A stretch of 55,035 nt of DNA. It comes from an uncultured Helicobacteraceae bacterium. Its GTDB lineage: Bacteria; Campylobacterota; Campylobacteria; Campylobacterales; UBA6016. Under the pieces are notes generated by a model. It was not told the DNA's origin. It made no database searches and saw only the letters and a program-made list of their open reading frames with translations. The DNA is taken from contig CALJKN010000220.1 in NCBI GenBank assembly GCA_937973585.1, positions 1 through 55,035 of the forward strand, in the 5' to 3' direction. A program made the position numbers and the translations under genes. Positions 48,194-55,035 of the stretch are shown here, piece after piece (the first letter of the stretch is position 1; every line of letters begins with the position of its first letter).

Positions 48194-51100
48194 ATGACTG
48201 ATGACTTACAAAGAGAGTATATGAGTTCAAAATTTTTCAACAATCAAGATGGCAATACGCTAGAAAACAGGCTAAAAGATATTCTCTCGTACTACAATGT
48301 CGAATTTTTGGAATTTCTAATCGGCTATTTTAGGATAAGCGGATTTGTAAAAATAGCACCGTATCTATCAAGAGTCAAAAAAGCAAGGATACTGGTCGGT
48401 ATCAATGTCGATAAGGTAATAGCGGATGCGCATATGCGAGGCAAGAAGCCAAACCTATATGACTATGTCGGCTTGGCAAAGACTTTTGTGGAAGAACAAA
48501 AAGAGGTTTTGTCTACAGCCGCATATACAAAAGATGTTGACGATAGTATAGATATTTTGCTCGATATGTTAGCAAACAATAGGCTTGAGCTCAAGATATC
48601 AAAAGATAAAAACATACACTCAAAAATATATATTCTAAGAGAAGAGCCAAAGCCAAACCATGACGGAAGCCTTGATTATAGGGGTTCTGTTATTACCGGT
48701 AGTTCAAATTTGAGCGAAAACGGGCTGGCAACAAATTATGAGTTTAATGTGGAGCTAAGAGATAGCGCCGATATAAGATTTAGCCTTGAAGAGTTTGAAA
48801 AACTATGGGTAAGCGCAGTTGAAATTACTAATACAGACATAGACACTATCAAAAAAGAGAGCTATCTAAGAGAGATTACCCCTTATGAGTTGTATATCAA
48901 ATTTTTGGTTGAGCATTTTGGAGATAGAATCAGCTATGATGCAAGCGTCGCAGAGGATTTGCCGAAAGGATTTAAAAAACTAGCGTACCAAATAGATGCC
49001 GTCAATGAAGGGCTGTCGAAGATAAAAAAACACGGCGGTTTTTTCCTATCTGATGTGGTCGGTCTCGGCAAGACGATAACGGCGGCTATGATTGTCAAAA
49101 GACTGCTGTTTGAGACAAAAGGCAAAGTTTTGATTATAGCTCCGCCATCTATCGAAAAAGAGTGGGGTGAGACATTCGATAAATTCAAAATAGGGCATAT
49201 CCGCCACTATCGCTTTGCATCATATGCGGAGCTGGAAAAAATCAAAGACGCTTCAGGGTATGAGGTAGTGATTATCGACGAATCGCATAAATTCAAAAAC
49301 TATGCAACATCAAGATATAAAGAGCTAGAGAGAATCACAAAAGAGAGTACAAAGTACCGCAAAAAAATTATATTGATTTCTGCAACCCCGCTCAATAATA
49401 AGCCGCAAGACATAGCAAACCAGCTTTATCTATTTCAAAATAAACGCAAAAGCACGATAGACTCGTTTCCGAACCTAGAAAGTTTCTTTGCAAAAATAGA
49501 CAAAGAGTATAAAGAAATCATAAAAAATAATAAAGACGAAACAAACAAAACATTAACGCCAAAACAAATGGTGCAGTTAAAAGAGCTATCCAAACGAGTA
49601 AGAGACAATATACTCAGAGAAGTTATGGTTCGTCGGACTAGAACCGATATACAGACGATAGAGCGATACAGGGATGATATAGAGGTGCAAGGTTTGACTA
49701 TCCCTCGTATCAATGAGGTAAAAGAGTTAGAATACTATCTAAATCCCGTTCAGTTTGCCGCCTTTGACAAATCTATAGACACCATCACCAAAAAACTCAA
49801 CTACTCTAGATATAAAGCATTGGCATATATGACCCAGAGCGCTCAAGACTCTTTCGGCGATTTTGCCGAAGGGTTTTTGTCTCAGAGTGCATCCGCATTG
49901 GCTAGCATCATGCAGATTTTGCTTGTAAAGCGGCTTGAGAGTTCGTTTTGGGCGTTCAAGTCGTCCATAAGAAGACAGTTAAACAATCTAACACGCTTTA
50001 TAGATATGTTTGACGATGATAGGGTTTTGATACCGACAAAGAAATTTGACCTTTATGAGCTACTCGAAGACAATGAAGACAGTTTTGAGGATTTGGTAGA
50101 CTCTCTAGTGGAGAGCGACAAGGCAAAACTATTTTCAAAAAGTGATTTTAGAGACGGCTATTATGAACTACTGCAAGAAGATTTGAGAAATCTATCGGAG
50201 TTGGTCGCTTGCTGGGATAGCATAGAAGAAGACCCGAAACTAGATAGGTTCAAGGAGATATTGGCAACCCACAAAAAAGATAAAGTAGTAGTATTCACAG
50301 AATCCAAAGAGACTGCTATGTATCTGCAAAACAACATTTCCGGCAACAAGATATTGGTAGTGCACGGCGGCAATAGGGATAAGCTCAAAAATACGATTCG
50401 AGAAAACTTTGACGCAAATCACGACACAAAAAAAGACGACTACAATATCATCATATCCACCGATACGCTCAGCGAGGGAGTCAATATGCACCGTAGCAAC
50501 ATCATATACAACTACGATATTCCATGGAACTCCACAAGGCTTATGCAAAGAATAGGGCGTATCAATCGTATAGGGACGACACACTCTGAGATTCATATAT
50601 TCAACTTCAAGCCAACGACCCAGAGCGAGAGCCTGATAGAGCTGTCCAAAAAGGCATATATCAAGCTTCAGACATTCCATCACTCTCTCGGTGAAGATAG
50701 CAAGATATACACAAAAGAAGAAGAGGTGGAGAGCGTGACGCTGTTTGAGGATGGGGCAGAGACTCAGCTGGACGAGGAACTGCTGTATTTGGAGCAGATA
50801 AGAAACTTCAGGGAGGCGAACCCGAATACATTTAACCAAATAGCAAAAATGCCAAAAAAAATGAGAGTACAGAGAGCCTCAAAAGACCAAATCCAAAAAA
50901 GCTATGTATTTATCAAAAATAGCGACTCAAAAAACTACTATACCGTCTCGGATGGCATATGCACACCGGCAAACTTCGTAGAGATGGCAAAAGCGCTAGA
51001 GGCTGATAGGGGCGAAAAAGCCGTACTTCCGATACATCCACGGCATTATGACGATGTCGCTATGGCAAACAAGGCTTTTGAAGCGGAACTAAACGGGATA

Positions 51101-51409
51101 ATAGCTAGTGGGCAAAACATTAGGGTGGATAATGCGCTAGACAAAAAAACACTCACGCTAATAAAATCATGGAGAGACAAAGAGTTTGTATCTACCTCGC
51201 TGTATGAGACTCTTGAAGAGTTGATAAAAGAGGGCAGATACCTCAACCTCTCAAAAAACATAGGCAAAATACAAAAAACGGCAAAACCGTATGAGATAAT
51301 GCCAAAAGTAGAGGAGCTTTTAAACCGCTACGGTCTCGGAGAAAACGAGGAAAATTCCGATAAAATCGACGGAAAAATAGATATTATCCTTAGCGAAAGC
51401 TTTGTGTGA
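48194..51409 (+). CDS. PLD-like nuclease fused to SNF2-type helicase (candidate restriction subunit)
   Basis: 1071 residues from the ATG at 48194; the ATG at 48221, with AAAGAGAG nearby, is an alternative, while the longer frame to 47993 only shadows the EAL gene. Residues about 20-210 form a phospholipase-D-like nuclease: HSK (His142, Lys144) and GSSN (169-172). The SNF2-type helicase follows: VGLGKT (289-294), DESH (362-365), SATPLNN (396-402), and in the second lobe STDTLSEGVN and QRIGRINRIG. It should translocate on DNA and cut or mark it. It is followed by a large methylase, the two forming a plausible ATP-dependent restriction-modification or phage-defence pair. The arrangement recalls DISARM and BREX parts but matches neither fully. 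Confidence 0.85.
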   Translation: MTDDLQREYMSSKFFNNQDGNTLENRLKDILSYYNVEFLEFLIGYFRISGFVKIAPYLSRVKKARILVGINVDKVIADAHMRGKKPNLYDYVGLAKTFVEEQKEVLSTAAYTKDVDDSIDILLDMLANNRLELKISKDKNIHSKIYILREEPKPNHDGSLDYRGSVITGSSNLSENGLATNYEFNVELRDSADIRFSLEEFEKLWVSAVEITNTDIDTIKKESYLREITPYELYIKFLVEHFGDRISYDASVAEDLPKGFKKLAYQIDAVNEGLSKIKKHGGFFLSDVVGLGKTITAAMIVKRLLFETKGKVLIIAPPSIEKEWGETFDKFKIGHIRHYRFASYAELEKIKDASGYEVVIIDESHKFKNYATSRYKELERITKESTKYRKKIILISATPLNNKPQDIANQLYLFQNKRKSTIDSFPNLESFFAKIDKEYKEIIKNNKDETNKTLTPKQMVQLKELSKRVRDNILREVMVRRTRTDIQTIERYRDDIEVQGLTIPRINEVKELEYYLNPVQFAAFDKSIDTITKKLNYSRYKALAYMTQSAQDSFGDFAEGFLSQSASALASIMQILLVKRLESSFWAFKSSIRRQLNNLTRFIDMFDDDRVLIPTKKFDLYELLEDNEDSFEDLVDSLVESDKAKLFSKSDFRDGYYELLQEDLRNLSELVACWDSIEEDPKLDRFKEILATHKKDKVVVFTESKETAMYLQNNISGNKILVVHGGNRDKLKNTIRENFDANHDTKKDDYNIIISTDTLSEGVNMHRSNIIYNYDIPWNSTRLMQRIGRINRIGTTHSEIHIFNFKPTTQSESLIELSKKAYIKLQTFHHSLGEDSKIYTKEEEVESVTLFEDGAETQLDEELLYLEQIRNFREANPNTFNQIAKMPKKMRVQRASKDQIQKSYVFIKNSDSKNYYTVSDGICTPANFVEMAKALEADRGEKAVLPIHPRHYDDVAMANKAFEAELNGIIASGQNIRVDNALDKKTLTLIKSWRDKEFVSTSLYETLEELIKEGRYLNLSKNIGKIQKTAKPYEIMPKVEELLNRYGLGENEENSDKIDGKIDIILSESFV

Positions 51410-51419
51410 GGGCGTGCGG

Positions 51420-54400
51420 ATGGAATTGAGAGAGTTTCTTAAGAGTAGATTTGACAAAGACAAATTCATAGAGTTTTTATCTCAGCGTTTTTACGGTTTT
51501 GAGGCAAACAATACCGATAGCGAGTTTTTGGGAAGCGTCAAGCTTGATGATCGCAAAGAGATTGGGTTTTTTGTATTTAAAGTAGATGATGACAAAGATA
51601 TAGAAAACGCCAGAGTTTCGTATAATGCCGAACTAAAAAAATATGCAAAAGAGTATATGCTAGACGGAGCTATCGGAGCTTTTTACAACTCAAAAGAGGC
51701 GTGGCGACTATCCTTTATCCGCTTTAGTTACGACGACAAAGACAGGCAGCAAGTAAACAATCTCAAAAAATTTACTTTTGTTCTTGGAATATCAGCCGTA
51801 AATACGGCCTACAATCAGCTAAAAGAGCTCCAATATCCAAACATCAAAGCCCTAGAGAGCGCTTTTGGCGTAGAGAAAATATCAAACGAGTTTTTTGCCA
51901 AATATCGCTCTTTGTTTGAAAAACTAAACGAAAATCTATCAAGCCAAATAGCACTATTTGGCAACGAAGAGACAATGCACGCTTTTTCAAAAAAGCTTCT
52001 CGGGCGAATAGTATTTTTGTATTTTCTACAAAAAAAAGGGTGGCTCGGTGTGCAGAAAAACGGCTCATGGGGCGATGGTGACAAAAGTTTTGTCAGTGAG
52101 CTTTACAAAAAAGACAAAACTGATTTTTATGTCAAAAAACTTTCTCCATTATTTTTTGACACGCTCAATCAGCAAAGAAAAGATGACTATTCGGATATTT
52201 TTGATTGCCGTATTCCGTTTTTAAACGGCGGTTTGTTCGACAAAAATGCCGCATACGACGAAAGAGTCTTTATTGATGATGAGATGTTTGGAGAGATTTT
52301 TGATATCTTTGATGGTTACAACTTTACTATCATAGAAGACTCAGCCGATGAGAGTGAGGTGGCTATCGACCCTGAGATGCTCGGACGAGTGTTTGAAAAT
52401 CTACTTGAAGAAAACTACCGAAAAGGCAAGGGGGCATTCTATACTCCCCGTGAGATAGTCGGCTATATGTGCAAAAGCTCACTAGAGCATTTTCTTGAAG
52501 ACGCCACAAAAGAGCGTCAATACCTATTTGGGATAGACGAGTTTTTAAAATGCGCCTCTATGTCCGACGACGAGGTACGTAGTTTTTATACAAAATACCC
52601 GCAAAAATACATTGTCATAGAAGACTATTTTGAAAAAATAGAGCCGTACAAAAATCTAGTAGTAAACTTTAGAATAGTCGCCAAGCTTAGAGGGTTTATC
52701 AAAGAAGACGACAAACTTGTAAAAAATGAAAAATATAGCGGACATACAGAGATTGATTCGACTATTTGGCAAAAAATCATTAAAAAAGAGTATATCTATC
52801 ATAGCCACATCATAGGAAGCAACAAAGAGATAAAGATAAAAGAAGATGTTTTTATCTACCCTACAATTATCAAGTATATTCAAATAGAGGAGAGATTTTT
52901 TGCACTTGCATTGTTGCCAAACATACATGGCGATTTGGAGTTAAACACTATTTTCCCCGTGCGTGCGAGAAGTATAAAAAACAAAAGCGCAAATCAATAC
53001 AAAATATTTAATGGTTGGGATAAAGCCGATTTTGCGTTTAACGGAAAGGTTTTGGAGGAGTTAAAGAGCTTATGGAGGGACTGCCATTCCCCTCATACGG
53101 TACCCCACCAAGGTGGAGAGCATAACACGGCAAGCAGATTTTCCATGATTTCTCATAAACTCTTTAGGGTTGAGAATTTAGCAGACAAATCCTTAAAAAA
53201 TCACTTGAGACTCAAATGGTACGATATAAAAATTAACAAGATTTTGAACAACTCAACCATACCTCAAACAGACCTGGCAGATATAATGCTAAAGCATCTA
53301 AAGTCCATCAAAGTCCTAGACCCAGCCATCGGAAGCGGCGCTTTTCCTATGGGGATGCTTCACGAGATAGTTCAAGCTAGAGTGCATTTGGGCGACAAGA
53401 CCGGATATGCCAAACTCAAACGGGAAATCATAGAAAACTCCATATACGGCGTAGATATAGACTCCGATGCGGTGGAGATTGCAAAGCTGAGATTTTGGCT
53501 CTCTCTAACGGTAGACGAGGAGAGCCCAAGTCCACTACCAAATCTGGACTACAAGATTATGGTTGGAAATAGTCTGCTTCAAACCATAAATGGTTTTGAC
53601 CCATTAGAAAAAGAACAAGGCTCTCTTTTTGACAGTAGAGAAATAACTATACAAAAAATACAAGATGCGCTTCACGGTTTTTATAACTCATCAGACAAAG
53701 CAGAAAAAACCAAACTAAAAAACCAGATTGAGCATGGCGTCGATGAACTACTAAATCAAAAACTAGATGAGTATGAAGATCAAATCAAAAGCCAACAGAG
53801 AAATATCAGTGTGCTAAATGGCATGAGCAAAAAACAGCTAGAAATCATAGAAAAAGCACAAGCAACGATAGATACGATAGAAAAAATAAAAATACGCCCT
53901 ACAAAAGAACTGTTTTTTTACAAGATATATTTTGCGGAAGTGCTAAATAATGGCGGATTTGATGTAGTCATAGGCAATCCGCCCTACATCAGACAAGAGA
54001 AGATAAAAGAGCTAAAACCAAAGCTTGAGATAGAAAAATACCAAAGCTACAACGGTACAGCCGACATCTATATATACTTTTTTGAGCAAGGGTATAGACT
54101 GCTACGGGATGGCGGCGTGCTTAGCTTTATCACTAGCAACAAATATACAAGAGCCAAATACGGCAAGGAGTTTCGAGACTTTGTTCTAAAAAACACACAG
54201 TTGCTAGAATACATCGACTTTAACGGCGTAAAGGTATTTGAGTCGGCTACGGTGGATACGAGCATACTAGCCTTCAAAAAAACCAAAAAAACAAGCGACT
54301 TTCTCTACTGCGATATAGGGGAGAGCTACAAAGGCGAAGAGCTAAAGAGCTACTGCGATAAGCACGGCTTTGACTACTCCCAAAATGATTTGAGTAGCGA

Positions 54401-55022
54401 GAGCTTCACATTTGCAAACCCCAAAGAGCTAAAGATAAAAAAGCGGATAGAGGAGATAGGAACGCCGCTAAAAGAGTGGGATGTAAAAATTAACTATGGT
54501 ATCAAAACAGGTTTTAATGAAGCGTTTATCATAGATAACGACAAAAGAGATGAGCTAATAGCAAAAGATGCAAAATCAGCCGAAATTATCAAGCCGATTT
54601 TGAGAGGGCGAGATATTAAGCGATACTCGTATGAGTGGGCTGGGCTTTGGCTCATCAACTCTCACAACAATCCGCCTGTCAACATCGACGACTATCCTGT
54701 GGTAAAAGGGCATCTTGACCAATACTATCCGCAACTAGAAAAGAGGCTAGACCAAGGGGCTACTCCGTACAACCTCAGAAATTGTGCATATTTGGATGAG
54801 TTTGAAAAAGAGAAGATTATGTATCCCGTAATTGCGAATAATGAATCTATTTTTGCATATGATGTAAACGGTTTTTATCATAATGACAAAATCTTTCATT
54901 TATCAGCTGGTATTCAAACTAAATATCTAACATCACTATTGAATTCAAAAGTTGCCTACATCTTGATAGTGTTTTATTACACTCTGTTTCAGGTCCTGTA
55001 TATCCACAAAGAGAAGATTTAA
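51420..55022 (+). CDS. Large Eco57I-like N6-adenine DNA methylase with internal insert, C-terminus possibly frameshifted
   Basis: 1200 residues from the ATG at 51420 (GAGGG seven bases upstream). GAFYTPREIV (about 340-350) opens the methylase core; motif I is VLDPAIGSGAF (about 631) and motif IV is GNPPYIRQEK (about 852), marking an amino-group adenine methylase of the Eco57I/PglX sort. Between GAFYTPREIV and motif I lie about 280 residues instead of the usual short link, including an unrecognised domain (about 52520-53080). The last frame ends at 55022 in two in-frame stops, while the -1 frame stays open to the window end and reads SGPVYPQREDLNLNL, suggesting a frameshift near 54970. It follows the PLD-SNF2 helicase gene, and probably protects host DNA from it. 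Confidence 0.85.
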   Translation: MELREFLKSRFDKDKFIEFLSQRFYGFEANNTDSEFLGSVKLDDRKEIGFFVFKVDDDKDIENARVSYNAELKKYAKEYMLDGAIGAFYNSKEAWRLSFIRFSYDDKDRQQVNNLKKFTFVLGISAVNTAYNQLKELQYPNIKALESAFGVEKISNEFFAKYRSLFEKLNENLSSQIALFGNEETMHAFSKKLLGRIVFLYFLQKKGWLGVQKNGSWGDGDKSFVSELYKKDKTDFYVKKLSPLFFDTLNQQRKDDYSDIFDCRIPFLNGGLFDKNAAYDERVFIDDEMFGEIFDIFDGYNFTIIEDSADESEVAIDPEMLGRVFENLLEENYRKGKGAFYTPREIVGYMCKSSLEHFLEDATKERQYLFGIDEFLKCASMSDDEVRSFYTKYPQKYIVIEDYFEKIEPYKNLVVNFRIVAKLRGFIKEDDKLVKNEKYSGHTEIDSTIWQKIIKKEYIYHSHIIGSNKEIKIKEDVFIYPTIIKYIQIEERFFALALLPNIHGDLELNTIFPVRARSIKNKSANQYKIFNGWDKADFAFNGKVLEELKSLWRDCHSPHTVPHQGGEHNTASRFSMISHKLFRVENLADKSLKNHLRLKWYDIKINKILNNSTIPQTDLADIMLKHLKSIKVLDPAIGSGAFPMGMLHEIVQARVHLGDKTGYAKLKREIIENSIYGVDIDSDAVEIAKLRFWLSLTVDEESPSPLPNLDYKIMVGNSLLQTINGFDPLEKEQGSLFDSREITIQKIQDALHGFYNSSDKAEKTKLKNQIEHGVDELLNQKLDEYEDQIKSQQRNISVLNGMSKKQLEIIEKAQATIDTIEKIKIRPTKELFFYKIYFAEVLNNGGFDVVIGNPPYIRQEKIKELKPKLEIEKYQSYNGTADIYIYFFEQGYRLLRDGGVLSFITSNKYTRAKYGKEFRDFVLKNTQLLEYIDFNGVKVFESATVDTSILAFKKTKKTSDFLYCDIGESYKGEELKSYCDKHGFDYSQNDLSSESFTFANPKELKIKKRIEEIGTPLKEWDVKINYGIKTGFNEAFIIDNDKRDELIAKDAKSAEIIKPILRGRDIKRYSYEWAGLWLINSHNNPPVNIDDYPVVKGHLDQYYPQLEKRLDQGATPYNLRNCAYLDEFEKEKIMYPVIANNESIFAYDVNGFYHNDKIFHLSAGIQTKYLTSLLNSKVAYILIVFYYTLFQVLYIHKEKI

Positions 55023-55035
55023 ACTTAAACCTACA

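Noticed and set aside
48194..55022. Assignment as DISARM or BREX
   Set aside because: A PLD domain, SNF2 motor and PglX-like methylase are present, but drmA/drmB (DUF1998) and brx/pglZ genes are not in view, and the PLD domain is fused rather than separate.

Overview
The window reads as a chromosomal segment of a Campylobacterota (former Epsilonproteobacteria) bacterium, probably free-living. This is inferred from protein style: short RNase R, many PAS/GGDEF/EAL proteins carrying the VSGY...IGKSH...RHPDMP type of PAS, a single-cache plus four-helix membrane protein, and A+T-rich promoters with good -10 boxes and poor -35 boxes. The genus cannot be fixed from this sequence. Coding density is very high, many neighbours overlap by ATGA, and no gene-free stretch exceeds 300 bases. 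I see no rRNA, tRNA, CRISPR array, integrase or transposase.

Layout. 1-1673 (+): end of a WYL regulator and a dipeptide epimerase. 10094-1659 (-): a tightly overlapped run of PEP carboxylase, lipoprotein amidase, RNase R, a haem protein and a Cache-PAS-GGDEF-EAL protein. 10249-10665 (+): a ferredoxin. 16408-10686 (-): a PAS histidine kinase, the methylthioribose salvage pair mtnK-mtnA, a rhodanese, a 50-residue lipoprotein and a cache-like membrane protein. 16628-17863 (+): a flavodiiron protein. 17956-18048 (+): a candidate 30-residue protein. 22050-18043 (-): a two-receiver diguanylate cyclase followed by a FIST-PAS-GGDEF-EAL protein. 22208-25018 (+): a secreted FecR/kelch protein.

25237-34169 (+) is a complete nitrate assimilation locus: NrtABD-type ABC uptake, siroheme nitrite reductase, an FeS/membrane-anchor fusion, a molybdopterin nitrate reductase and an Rrf2 regulator. 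A second Rrf2 regulator and a NUDIX hydrolase face it on the minus strand. The unusual point is that the cytoplasmic nitrate reductase appears to take electrons from the quinone pool through a DmsBC-like fusion.

35340-36147 (+) holds a DinD remnant and an MntA-HepT toxin-antitoxin pair. 36239-37663 (+) holds a SIMPL-like periplasmic protein and a NYN-LOTUS protein. 42316-37660 (-) is a five-gene cluster: circularly permuted ATP-grasp, alpha-E, transglutaminase-like protease, a zinc M14 (AstE/AspA) enzyme and a second M14 protein that has lost its zinc site. 42389-48141 contains a DsrE-like protein, two more c-di-GMP proteins and an NlpC/P60 lipoprotein. 48194-55022 (+) is a two-gene candidate restriction/defence system: a PLD-SNF2 helicase followed by a large Eco57I-like methylase.

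The strongest non-coding signal is a three-copy structured element (16538, 28181, 46133). It has two conserved hairpins with compensatory base changes. Copy A lies in the predicted leader of the flavodiiron gene and copy B lies just before nitrite reductase. The best candidates for something new are this element, the ATP-grasp/M14 cluster with its pseudoenzyme, and the PLD-SNF2/methylase pair with an unrecognised insert in the methylase.
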